The notes under the pieces: model-generated
Databases searched by the model: none
What the model was told of the DNA's origin: nothing
What the model saw: the letters and a program-made list of their open reading frames with translations, nothing else
In this document: piece by piece, positions 48,169 to 59,000 of the stretch
How the letters are laid out: the number at the start of each line of letters is the position of its first letter
Numbering within the stretch: position 1 is the first letter of the stretch
Made by a program: the position numbers and the translations under genes
DNA from: Adiantum capillus-veneris
Taxonomy: Eukaryota; Streptophyta; Polypodiopsida; Polypodiales; Pteridaceae
Direction of reading: 5' to 3'
Assembly (NCBI GenBank): GCA_014529385.2
Contig: CM043954.1
Coordinates: 9,076,306 to 9,140,305, forward strand
Length of the DNA: 64,000 nt

Positions 48169-48636
48169 TTAACCCACTTTAAAATCTGAAATTAAAGTGT
48201 AGGTGTCAAGGCTAGCAACTACATCAGTTGAAGCTCTAGAGAGTTGGGCTATGGGGACGTATGGTTCAACCTCCTGGACATGCAATGTCTTGGGTTTTAT
48301 TTCCTTAGACAATATCTCAGGGACTATGGCTTGAGTGGTAGGGCTAAGAGTTGGTTTTTGCGTTGTAACACCCCCAGTCCCCCAATCAATAGTGCATTTG
48401 GTGGCTATCATCCACGTGCGGCCTAGGTTTATATTACCCACCATAGTTCCAGTAGGCATGACCAAAAAGTCTTGAGCTACAATTCCATTGTCATAACTGA
48501 CAAAAGTGTGCCAGATTCCAAAAACCGTAGTTTTTTTCTTGTTGACACCCTTGACTTGGATAATACTCTCAGATAGAGGTGGCTTCCCTAACTGACACCA
48601 CACCCCATAGGATAGCAGATTATATTTAGCACCCGT
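48169..48636 (-). pseudogene. Antisense retropepsin-like relic, right-hand part split off by an LTR element
   Basis: The minus strand reads AKYNLLSYGVWCQLG, then VAQDFLVMPTGTMVG and NLGRTWMIATKCTIDW, the flap and C-terminal hydrophobic box expected of a gypsy (Athila-like) aspartic protease. The active-site Asp is missing here because the Gag-only element begins at 48,637. The other part is at 53,629-53,849. With the element and one CCGT copy removed, the codons at the join read L-L-D-T-G-A-K. The relic stops at 48,169. Confidence 0.8.
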
Positions 48637-49571
48637 TGTCAGGAGTTTTTTGGAGCAATGGATTGCGCATATGTACATATCATGCATGGTGCATCAAATA
48701 AAGGATTGCCCAATTTCCATAGCCAGGTGGTTACGTGGGGCCCACGTGTATACAGGTAGGACAGCATGTACATAGTGCATCGATTTTCACTATTACCATT
48801 ACCAGTGTGTTTTTTATACAATAATGAGGAGTTGGTAGCGCTTAAAACTTCTCGAGGAAGCTATCCGCGGGCCGACGACATGAGGTAAGCAGGTGCGTCA
48901 GATGGCATCTAGTGGCGTCAAGAGGGCGAACGGGGTCAATATTTGCACACGGATGAGGACGGACACAACGTGGGTGTTTTCTTGTGAGAGTTATGCAGAA
49001 AGGTCATCATTAGGACCACTTTTTGGGGCCACTTCACGTGGTTGCGAGACGCATTATTGAAAAGAAATGAGTGCCAGGTGTGCGGATGATGCAAAAAGGT
49101 GACAACTATGCACTGCGAGGTCAGTTTTTGGCCTGTTCGGGGTCCGTTTGAGGTCATCTAAAAGGCCAAGGGTGCCCAACTAATAAATCTAAGTGTGGAA
49201 ACTGAAAAAAGAGAGAGAAGACCAGAAAAAACGTGGAGAAGAGAGGAGGAACAGCCGCAGGTGTGTTTTTGGTGTTTTTGTAGCCTGTTTTGGCCGTAAA
49301 CTGCTCATCTGAGGTCGGATTTGAGCACTTTGACATTGTAGATTGGGATTTTGGGACGTTCCGGGCGCGATGGCGCAGTCCATTTTGCCAAATTCCTCAC
49401 TCTTTTCCTGCTGTTTTTCTGTGTAAGTTTCTCCTATGAGCGAAGTTTCTGCTCTAGTTTGTGATTGTATCTGGCTTATTTTACCCATATTGTGTGAGCT
49501 ATTTGCCCCATTGGTGTTGGCCCAAGCTCAATTGTATCTAAACATCAGAAATTATCCTCTTTTGAGCTGAG

Positions 49572-49626
<55 letters not shown>

Positions 49627-49805
49627 TGTGTGGAGTGGGCAAGTGGATAGTCTCTCTCCTCTCACTCCAGAGGTGTGTTCCCTGTCTCGGCCAGGTGTGT
49701 TGTGTAAGCCGAGTGGTGCCCCATAGTGTGTGTGTGTGTGTATCTTCCCAAGATTGTGTGTCGGGTCGTTATAGAGGCGCTGTGTGTGTTTTCATCCCGC
49801 TCACA
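48637..49805 (+). repeat. 5' LTR of the Gag-only element
   Basis: 1169 bp with a (GT)n tract at about 49,575-49,626. Open frames inside (for example 49,488-49,189 on -) recur in the other LTR and are not genes. Confidence 0.95.
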
Positions 49806-49811
49806 TTCTTT

Positions 49812-49825
49812 TGGTGCCCCCACGG
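49812..49825 (+). other. Candidate primer-binding site
   Basis: TGGTGCCCCCACGG lies six bases after the 5' LTR and starts with TGG as primer sites do. I could not match it to a particular tRNA with confidence. Confidence 0.4.
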
Positions 49826-49878
49826 AGGATCTTCTTCGAGTACCTTCTTCTTCGAGCTTTGAGCTTCGAGCTTCGGGA

Positions 49879-49975
49879 TTACAGGTTGCAGGTTGCAGAT
49901 TACAGGTTACAGGTTACAGATTACAGGTTACAGGTTACTGGTTACAGGTTACAGGTACAGGTACAGGTGATTCAC
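49879..49975. repeat. Heptamer tandem repeat (TTACAGG)n
   Basis: About 12 units of TTACAGG and close variants (TTGCAGG, TTACAGA, TTACTGG, then ACAGGT) occur in the leader of the Gag-only element. The rest of the leader (49,976-50,901) has no recognised feature. Confidence 0.9.
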
Positions 49976-50901
49976 ACAGGTATAGGTAGCTGGAGTACAG
50001 TGATATACTAGCAGTGATGTCACTTGCAGTTGTTGTGGGAATGCATCACTTGGCGCCTATTTGAGCGCATTGTCTGCTGGATTGTACGTTACTTGTGGAA
50101 ACTGCCATTGTACGCATTTGTGGAGCCATACTTGGTTGTATTTGGCAGTCCCAGCCATTTCTGAGACTTGGTCTGGAAGATAGTCATTTCTGAGACTTGA
50201 CTATATGTGCTTTGCATTAGCCTTCGTGTGAGGGTCGATAGCGTGAGGTTTTATTGAGCTGGGGGATTCTCAAATGTGGAGATCCTTTCGGTGATATAGG
50301 TAGCTGGAGCACCCTTTTTGTGACCTCACCATAGGCTATGTACTAGTGATTCCTATTTGATGCTCGGGTTCTATTGTTGGCAGTTTATGCATACATCTAC
50401 AGTCTATATTTTGGGTTCTCACTGCTCTAATTCTGGGGAAACTCTGCCAAAATTTTTCCAAGTTATGATGGCTGGTTTTTTTGTCTTTTGAGCCATTTAT
50501 GCTGTTATGCTGCTGAAATTCTGACAAAATCAGAGGATAAGTCAGGTTTGCTTTCTTGGGAGCTTCATGGTTGGCTTTAATGGATGATCAAAATGTCCCT
50601 CAATTCACTCCTTTTCATTTAACTCAGAGAATCAAGATTAATGTTCATGTGTCGAGGAAGATTTTTTTCCAGCAGCGCATAGTCTTTATGTTTGGGCCAA
50701 GAAGATTAAGGGAGATACTGGAATGTCCTTTGCCTGTTGTCATTCCGATGATCAACTATGAAAACTCATTTGATGTACATGTGTTTGTCCTTATCTAAAG
50801 TTGATCTCCATTGAGGTTTCTGGGGATTGAGTCAGTCAAAAGTTGTGGGTTCTTGCATGTGTGTTTGAAGGGGTTCTCAAAGCATCGTAACTTGGGTAGC
50901 C

Positions 50902-52392
50902 ATGGCTTTCTCTTATCTGGAATTTCATGGAAGAAGTGGTGAAGATGCGGAAGAATTTCTGGAGCAAGTCGAGGTGGCATGCATAAGCAACAAAATGTGT
51001 GATGAGGACAATATTTTGAGGCTATTTGGATTGCTTTTGAAAGATGAGGCCCGTGTTTGGTTCATGGATTTGGAAGCTAAAGAAGCAGTGGCTTCTTCTT
51101 ATGGTTTGAGTCTTGACAAGTTTATAGAAGCTTTTTTAGAGCGTTTCCAGGTTTTTGAAGATGCAAATGCAGTATGGAATGAGCTCAATGCTCTTAAGCA
51201 AGGTTCTTGTCAAGGTGTTGATGCCTATGTACAAGGTTTTACAGATTTATGGACTCGTTGGTGTGTTGCTCTTAAGGATGAGACCCCCCCTTATTCATTG
51301 AAGAAAAGTTTTTTTGTTGATGGTTTGTCACCTTGGTTGCGGTTCGAGGTTGAGTTGAAGAGGCCCGAGTCTTTTGAAGATGCAGTATGCATTGCAAAGC
51401 ACAAGGAATGGAAGTTTAAGCGTCTTGAGGAACATGGTATCAGTACAAGTATGCATGTGCAAGATGGATTTGACATGGAAGATGAAGTTAAGCCTAAGCA
51501 GGTGAAAAGTAGCCTATCCTATGATGTTTCTCGTTTCTTCCCAAGGTCTATTGTGAAGCGTAAAGAGGTCTTGCAGGTTGACAGGTTTATGGAAGAGCCT
51601 AAAGAGGTGAGTAATGCTTTGGATACAGGATTGAAAAGTCTTGAAGCGGATGCATTGGCTACTTGTGTACCTTGTGATTCTGGGTGTGAGTGTGAGGTCG
51701 AGGTTATTGATGATGAGCATGTATCTTTGGATACTAGTTCCTTGGAAATTAGGGAAGAGGGCAAGGTTGAGAGCCATTTTGTGGATTTGTTGGATGTGGA
51801 GCCTGTTTTGAAGCCATATTTTGATGTATGTGCTGTGATTGAACCGATTTGTGAGCATGATTGTGGTTTAGAGCAGGGATCTGTATTCTTGGAGACTGAT
51901 GAACCCATGCTAGAAGCTATGGATAGTGGTGCTAGCCATGATTATGATGTGGATGAATTTATGTGTGATGATGAGTATGCTTATGATGATGAGAAGGGGT
52001 TTGGCATACATGAGTCCAATCTCAGCTATGTGGATGCCTATGTTAGGGATATGTGTGCTGCGGGGATACGTTTGTGTTGTGGATATCAACAACTTTACCT
52101 TCACACAATGCTTTTAGCTACTTGGGTGCATGATTTGCAGGTTGTTGCTATGGCTAGTGAAGCCAAGATGCCAGGTGATGAGTCACTAGAGTTGTCTCTA
52201 TCGGTTGGGTTGAATGTGGCATGCAATATTTATGCTTTTGGAACTCCAAACAGGGCGGATGTGTTAGTTGGATATGCCTATGGTGCATTTTGGTTGATTG
52301 TTGACAAATGTAGGTGTGGTGTTATGATGCTTCTTGTGAATCAGGCGATATGCCTTTGGCCTTTTGATCCAGGTGGAATGAGCATCTACTAG
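50902..52392 (+). CDS. Gag-like protein of the non-autonomous LTR element
   Basis: A 496-residue ORF starts at ATG 50,902 (context 'agccATGgc'). Residues about 10-190 form a Retrotrans_gag-type domain: EEFLEQVEVACISNK, RLFGLLLKDEARVWFMDLEA, LDKFIEAFLERF and LKQGSCQGVDAYVQGFTDLW. This part would form the particle shell. Residues about 240-400 are strongly acidic (DDEYAYDDEKG) with no enzyme motif. A Cys/Val-rich C-terminal part ends CLWPFDPGGMSIY. There is no CCHC knuckle, protease, integrase or RT, so the element would depend on enzymes from another element. The ORF has no stop or frameshift. The 3' LTR begins 51 bases downstream. The acidic part and the FDPGG end resemble the antisense relic at 40,326-42,300. 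Confidence 0.85.
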   Translation: MAFSYLEFHGRSGEDAEEFLEQVEVACISNKMCDEDNILRLFGLLLKDEARVWFMDLEAKEAVASSYGLSLDKFIEAFLERFQVFEDANAVWNELNALKQGSCQGVDAYVQGFTDLWTRWCVALKDETPPYSLKKSFFVDGLSPWLRFEVELKRPESFEDAVCIAKHKEWKFKRLEEHGISTSMHVQDGFDMEDEVKPKQVKSSLSYDVSRFFPRSIVKRKEVLQVDRFMEEPKEVSNALDTGLKSLEADALATCVPCDSGCECEVEVIDDEHVSLDTSSLEIREEGKVESHFVDLLDVEPVLKPYFDVCAVIEPICEHDCGLEQGSVFLETDEPMLEAMDSGASHDYDVDEFMCDDEYAYDDEKGFGIHESNLSYVDAYVRDMCAAGIRLCCGYQQLYLHTMLLATWVHDLQVVAMASEAKMPGDESLELSLSVGLNVACNIYAFGTPNRADVLVGYAYGAFWLIVDKCRCGVMMLLVNQAICLWPFDPGGMSIY

Positions 52393-52442
52393 TGCTGCTG
52401 CTGAGCATGAATGCTCTAGCAGGCTACGGGGTGGGCAAATTA

Positions 52443-53377
52443 TGTCAGGAGTTTTTTGGAGCAAGGGATTGCGCATATGTACATATACATGCATGGTGCA
52501 TCAAATAAAGGATTGCCCAATTTCCATAGCCAGGTGGTTACGTGGGGCCCACGTGTATACAGGTAGGACAGCATGTACATAGTGCATCGATTTTCACTAT
52601 TACCATTACCAGTGTGTTTTTTATACAATAATGAGGAGTTGGTAGCGCTTAAAACTTCTCGAGGAAGCTATCCGCGGGCCGACGACATGAGGTAAGCAGG
52701 TGCGTCAGATGGCATCTAGTGGCGTCAGGAGGGCGAACGGGGTCAATATTTGCACGCGGATGAGGACGGACACAACGTGGGTGTTTTCTTGTGAGAGTTA
52801 TACAGAAAGGTCATCATTAGGACCACTTTTTGGGGCCACTTCACGTGGTTGCGAGACGCATTATTGAAAAGAAATGAGTGCCAGGTGTGCGGATGATGCA
52901 AAAAGGTGACAACTATGCACTGCGAGGTCAGTTTTTGGCCTGTTCGGGGTCCGTTTGAGGTCATCTAAAAGGCCAAGGGTGCCCAACTAATAAATCTAAG
53001 TGTGGGAACTGAAAAAAGAGAGAGAAGACCAGAAAAAACGTGGAGAAGAGAGGAGGAACAGCTACAGGTGTGTTTTTGGTGTTTTTGTAGCCTGTTTTGG
53101 CCGTAAACTGCTCATCCGAGGTCGGATTTGAGCACTTTGACATTGTAGATTGGGGTTTTGGGCCGTTCCGGACGCGATGGCGCTGTCCATTTTGCCAAAT
53201 TCCTCACTCTTTTCTTGCTGTTTTTCTGTGTAAGTTTCTCCTATGAGCGAAGTTTCTGCTCTAGTTTGTGATTGTATCTAGCTTATTTTACCCATATTGT
53301 GTGAGCTATTTGCCCCATTGGTGTTGGCTGAAGCTCAATTGTATCTAAACATCAAAAATTATCCTCTTTTGAGCTGA

Positions 53378-53460
<83 letters not shown>

Positions 53461-53628
53461 AGTGGGCAAGTGGATAGTCTCTCTCCTCTCACTCCAGAGG
53501 TGTGTTCCCTGTCTCGGCCAGGTGTGTTGTGTAAGCCAAGTGGTGCCCCATAGTGTGTGTGTGTGTATCTTCCCAAGAGTGTGTCGGGTCGTTATAGAGG
53601 CGCTGTGTGTGTTTTCATCCCGCTCACA
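52443..53628 (+). repeat. 3' LTR of the Gag-only element
   Basis: 1186 bp, partner of 48,637-49,805. Its (GT)n tract (about 53,383-53,459) is about 25 bp longer than in the 5' LTR and explains most of the length difference. Confidence 0.95.
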
Positions 53629-53849
53629 CCGTGTCCAATAAGGCGTTATATAGCACTTTTCCATAGGCACTATTTAACTCAATAAGGTATCATAGAGGTG
53701 TGTCAGAGTCCAACCAATCCTCTTCGATTTCCACGTGGAATGCATTTGTGACTCCAAGGTTAGCCTCTCGTTTTTGTCTTATACGTTGTTGTCGCTCCTT
53801 AGCCTCAGCTTGAGCTTGTATCTTGTTTAACTCGGTTTGTGCTTTGGCG
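53629..53849 (-). pseudogene. Antisense gag-protease relic, upstream part
   Basis: The minus strand reads KAQTELNKIQAQAEAKERQQ, then EIEEDWLDSD, a stop (TGA), then ELNSAYGKVLYNALLD. It ends exactly in the Asp of the protease active site at the CCGT duplication next to 53,628. The charged coiled stretch is typical of the region between gag and protease. The relic is cut on the other side by the CACTA end at 53,850. It continues at 48,169-48,636. Confidence 0.8.
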
Positions 53850-54072
53850 CACTACAAGAGGTTGTGTGCTCTTGTGACGCTGTTAGCGACGGAAATACAC
53901 TTGGTTTTTATAACCCCCGGCGTCGCTAAAACCGTCGCTAATAGCGTCGCTATATGCGTCGCTATATAGAGACGCTCATAGCGACTGTCATAGCGACGCT
54001 TATAGCGACGTTTACACAGAAGTCTATAGCGACGCTACAGAGCCATAAATAGCGACGGTTATAGCGACGCCC
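53850..54072. repeat. CACTA terminal and subterminal repeat region
   Basis: After CACTACAAGAGG there is a small foldback (ACAAGAG...CTCTTGT). Ten copies of TAGCGACG in either orientation follow in 180 bp. In CACTA elements such motifs are bound by the element-encoded TNPA-type protein. Positions 54,073-54,451 hold no gene. Confidence 0.92.
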
Positions 54073-54451
54073 GAGAGAAAAAAAAATTTGGTGACAGGGC
54101 ATTGAATGCCCTGCCACCCATCAACCATATTGTACTTGATTCACTTTTTAAAAAAAGTGCAAGGGTAAATAATAGACCCAAAATAGTCACCCACAAGACG
54201 CATTGTTTGCAAAATTGACAAGCGTAAAATTGACAATTGTACACATCATAGGCAAAATGAATTGATTGGCAAATGTAATAATGACAATTGTACAACATCA
54301 TAGGCATAAAGAATTGATTGGCAAAATGAACTGCGGTGACAAATGTAATAATATACATGGTTCAAAAAGACGTATAAAATTCGTCTCATGATACATAAGC
54401 TATGAGAAACCCTAAACTAATGCTATCTAGCTACGGCTAAACTGACGTCGC

Positions 54452-55761
54452 CTAGTCAGACGTCTCATCGCGTCCAAGCGGCGTATCTGTCAGATTCTGC
54501 AAAAAAAGACAATAAGACAGCTTTCAGTAAGTATAAACATATAACGACATTTATAAAACAATACAAAAAATAGAAAAGAGTAAACCCTAATACTAACCAT
54601 GCCGTCGCGAGAACTGAGAATGTCCATCAGGGCGTTTAAGCCCTTCCTGCCTGCGTACTCGCGCTCGTACGGTGTGGGATCACGTCCTGTCATCGACCAC
54701 TGTCAAAACATACAAAGAATTCATTATGTTAGAATTAAAAAACTCATAAACCCTAAACTATCGAACATAAAGAGCAATGCGAAAACACTTACAAAATCGG
54801 CCTCAAATGATGCCCATCCACCGCTCCCCAAGTGGTGCGAGCTCCCTGCCTCTACTCGCGCTCTGGCTGCATCCTTTTGTTGCTTCCACTTGTCGGGATT
54901 CTCGCGCACTGCTTTCTTCGCATTCTTCCAATCTTCTTTGGCCAGCCAATCTGGCCTGTTCCACCCATGCTTGATTGCTTTTTTCACTTCGGAACGCTTG
55001 TGTTTGCAGTATTCGCGCATTCGAATCTTCATCAGGTCTTCATTGAAGCGCTGATCCCGTGTTGGAACGGGAAACTCATCATGAAGTATGCTGATGACTC
55101 TGTTTTTTAAATCACTTGGTACTTCACTCCATTTGTTTAGTATGTAGTGTCTAAACAGCTGAGAGCAAAGACCACGCATGTGCGAGATCACCTTCTTGCC
55201 GTCATCATCCATGATGATGCCGCCGCTGAAGTCGACGGAGTAAGGCAAGCCCTCTGGCCGGTGACGCGTGAACCTGGGTGTCCCGGCAGGGGTCTCTAGC
55301 GGCGTGTCGATGGGGGTACGGACGTCAGGTGTCTCCACCGGCGTCTGGGCCCCGAAGCGAGGAGTGTCGAGTGGGGTGGCTCCTGGCGGAGTAGGTAGAG
55401 GTGTGTAGCTGCTAGGAACAGTCAGCTGTGCAAAACCTGGCGTAGATGGCGATGCTGTGGCTGGTGTGGGGGCGGGCAAAGAAGGGGAGGGTAAAGAGCC
55501 TCGTCGAACACGAGGCGGTGTGGAGGCATCGGTGGCGGAATCCCCACAACAACCGCCACCGCCACCACTAGAGCGCCGGTGTCTAGACGAGTGTGAAGCT
55601 CGTCTCGTCGATGCCGAAGCTTCGGAGCGCGTCGAATGCTCCGAAATAGACGGAGATGCGGATGGAGTAGGAACGCGCGATGATGCGCCAGAGCGATGAC
55701 GCTCCACGTACCACTGTCTCTACTGCGGTGACAAAGAAGAAAGAAACTCCTCATCATCCAT
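54452..55761 (-). pseudogene. CACTA second gene, Transposase_24 type (TNPA-like position), three exons, one nonsense codon
   Basis: The model has exons 55,761-54,793, 54,699-54,598 and 54,496-54,452. Introns begin GTAAGTG and GTTAGTA and end GACAG and TTTGCAG, and the frame is kept across both. The protein starts MDDEEFLSS and has a Ser/Pro/Thr-rich low-complexity region. The Transposase_24-like domain follows (KWSEVPSDLKNRVISILHDE; KKAIKHGWNRPDWLAKEDW; ARVEAGSSHHLGSGG). It ends TPLGRDETSD. In CACTA elements the partner gene makes a DNA-binding protein for the subterminal motifs; that role is inferred here. A TAG at 55,720-55,722, codon 14, interrupts the ORF, so translation from the ATG would fail. 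An in-frame GTG at 55,705-55,707 follows the stop. Domain call is from motif reading. Confidence 0.8.
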
Positions 55762-56010
55762 ACCTACATTAAACACACGAATATTTAAACTTAATATTGA
55801 ATGAATAGAGTAGACAATGACGCAAAGACCATTCAATACAATGACGTAATGACGTATATAAATACAATGACGCAATGAATTGAGTGATAGAAGAGGCAAG
55901 TCGAAAACTCAAAATTTTCAATCAAAAGATGTGAGCGCCATGGAAGGTACTTAGAGAGCCAGAGCTTTTACAACCCGGAGTAAAATTGTTCAAATACAAT
56001 ATTTGTGGCT

Positions 56011-59000
56011 TTAAGAGATCTCTCTCTCATCCTCGCATAACTCAGCATAACTTCCTATATCTATATAGAGCTCTCCGTTTAAACACATATCCTCTGTTTC
56101 ATTTTGTAGCTCCTCTGCATGCACCCCATATAGAGTAGTAGCATCTTGATGCTCGTCTGGCACCACCGCAGCGGCTTCTGATTGAGCATCTTCTCTGATC
56201 TCCTCCATTGATGCCGTTGTGATTGGCACATGGTAGCCTTCATACGTCCTTGTACTACGAGGGGCTACCTCTATGACGTACCACCAGTTTGATGTAGACT
56301 TTGTAGGATGAAATATTACCTGCCAGAGCCACATAACTTACATGAGAGCTTTCAAGCAAATAACTTGTAAAAGGGGGATGTTAACTATTTACATACTTAC
56401 ATGTTCACAATGCTCTGGTAGTACGAAAGTGTCTCTTAGGTCAGTCCATTTCTTAGTAGAATCCACCTCAAGAAAACCAGACTCTCCTCTACGCACAGTA
56501 GCGTTGCGACCCTCCATGATTATCTTGAACCATTGCACGTCGAACAAGTCGACAAAAAATCCTCTGTAATCGATCCTCAAAATCTCTTGCAGCGTGCCGA
56601 AGTAAGTGAGTTCCGCCACCACAGGATCTGCATCAGAGGAACGTCGTCGACTAGATTGTTCAAATTTTGCCATGATTCCACAATCTTGCGTAAAACGCAT
56701 TTTGTCGATTCGTTCCACCCTAAAATGTCGACCTTTACACCATGCTGTTGTGTATGACTTATACTACAACGAACAAAGATTATGAGTGGCCGTTCAAACG
56801 TTTAGAAATAAAGTCACTAGCATGTCGTACATTGCAAACTTACCTTGGTCGCGCAACCCCGAGAGTACTCCCACTCTTCCTCAGTCACTTCGTCACCGCA
56901 TTGTTGTGCGCTTTTCAATTGGTTGTGCAACCATCTTAAGCCTATGAAGGTTGGTAGGCTCTCCAGAACCGTCGGATAGTGCATCGGTGGTCGTCTTCCC
57001 CGTCTCCACTCGATTCGTGCCCTTTGTCGCTCTTGCTTTGCATCCTCATATTGTGAAATCCACTTTTGCATCACTGGATTGTGAAGCATGCAAAATCGGT
57101 TGATTTTAGCCTCTAGATCTTCCGTCATCTTCTTCTCAACACCGAGATTGCACATGACAATCCCAGATATGCGCTCATCATCTATGGTTCGCCATAGCGT
57201 GTCCCGGGCTTTATCAAATCCGTCTAGCCACTCTCCAATGTACACTAGGGACTCTGATACCAACCAACCTTCTGCCATGCTACCCTCCGGACGTGCCTTT
57301 TGACGCACATATCCCTTAAGCGTTTTCATGAAACGTTCTAAGAAGAACATCCATCTGGAATGAACTGTGTCAGCTATTTCCACCTCATCAACTATGTGAA
57401 CAAGAAGATGCACCTGAATGGTTAGCATGGTAGTAGGAAAATGTTTCTCAAATATGCACACAAGCTCCGCAGCATTTAGTTTGGCGAATGGTATGGAGTC
57501 TACGTTGATCTCCTTTTGTGAGATCCATTGCACCAGCTTTGCAAGTTTGTAGATTGTGTTACGGATGTCGAGAGACAAACATCCCTCAATGGCAACCGGT
57601 AAAATAAACTGTAAAGTATGTGCAGCAATGATATTAAAGTCCACATTTTATGCAATGATATTAAAGTCCACTATGAACGTACCTGACACATTTTATGCCA
57701 ATCGTGTGACTTCAAACCGGTAAGCTTTCCTTCTTTAGTAAAATACGTTCGGAGCGAGTGCATTACGCCAGTGGGGGTCCGCAAAGATCAAATGGTCTCT
57801 TTTACTTTGCGTTCTTAGGCTCCTGTGAAAATCCATGGTGCTTTAGGGAGTTTTATCGATCCATCAGACGCTGTTTGTGGCCAATATTGCTCCATACGAT
57901 CCACATTTCTAAGGTCAACTCTGGCTCCCAAAGTATCTTTCTTGCCGGTCAGATGGTCCCATAGTAGATTACCCACATTCCCATAGTAGATTACCCACAT
58001 TCTTGAATATGTGCATTGGATCGAGCAAGTGATTGATCATGAGTCGGGGCCAGTATGGTAACTCGTACCATAGAGATAGTCTCTTCATCCCTGGAGGCAA
58101 TCCGTCATCACACATCTCCTTCTGCTCTAACCATGCTTGTGCAGACATCCTTGGTGGCTCTCTTCCCAAAAAGCCGTCGCGTAACACATGATTCTTTGGA
58201 AGATATGCTTGATGACCTTCGTAGATTTGCTTCTTTAGTGAGGGCGCCCTACGTGCATTCAGTCTAGGTCCACATGTGACACATGCTCTGTATCCGCTTG
58301 TTTGAAGCCCTGCATGTATACACATGATAATAGATCAACTATGGGAAAAAACAAGATTTACAGTGTCTGAGTGAGGAGTGTCAATAGATCACCTGAGCAT
58401 TCTGTTAGCCCGGGATAGTCATGCATGGTCCACATTAGAATGCCTCTGATCAAAGCATTCCGTCGTCCTGTGTGTCGGCTCATATCCACCACCTCTATGC
58501 CAATCCACAATTGTTGTAGCTCTTCCAATAGTGGACGAAGATACACATCCATATTCCCCACTTTATATCGCCCTGGCACAATCAAGCTTAGCCATAGGTG
58601 CCCCTTCTTCGTAGTCAACCACGGGGGAATGTTGTAGTTGACGATGACAACGGGCCATACACTGTAAGATGTTGATCTTTGACCAAATGGATTTACGCCA
58701 TCCATAGCCAGGCCTAAGCGCAAATTTTGAGCTTCCTTGGCAAAATCCGACCATGTTCCATCTATATGTTTCCAGGCTGCGCAATCTGCAGGAATTCGTA
58801 GCACACCATCCGAAGATTTATTCTCCTCATGCCATGATGCTAGGGCGGCCATGGACTTACATTCGAAGAAATGCTTGATGCGAGGAAGCAAAGGAAAATG
58901 TCGCAAAACCTTTTGTGGAATTTTTGTCCCGTGGAGATCTACTCGATATCTTTCGGAATCACATTTCGGACACTTCTCCATGTCTATGTATTCCCCTCTG

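Larger units (their letters stand above)
48637..53628 (+). mobile_element. Complete Gag-only LTR retrotransposon (non-autonomous)
   Basis: LTRs of 1169 bp (48,637-49,805) and 1186 bp (52,443-53,628) start TGTCAGGAGTTTTTTGGAGC and end CGCTCACA. A 4-bp duplication CCGT lies at 48,633-48,636 and 53,629-53,632. The internal region has one long ORF with a gag domain and no protease, integrase or RT. About 20 substitutions separate the LTRs, plus a large difference in a (GT)n tract, so the element is fairly young but not new. It sits inside the antisense protease relic. Confidence 0.95.

Noticed and set aside
49189-49488. 99-codon minus ORF and the similar small ORFs at 48,936-49,336 and 52,743-53,143
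   Set aside because: They occur in both LTRs of the Gag-only element and in LTR positions where coding is not expected; no domain.
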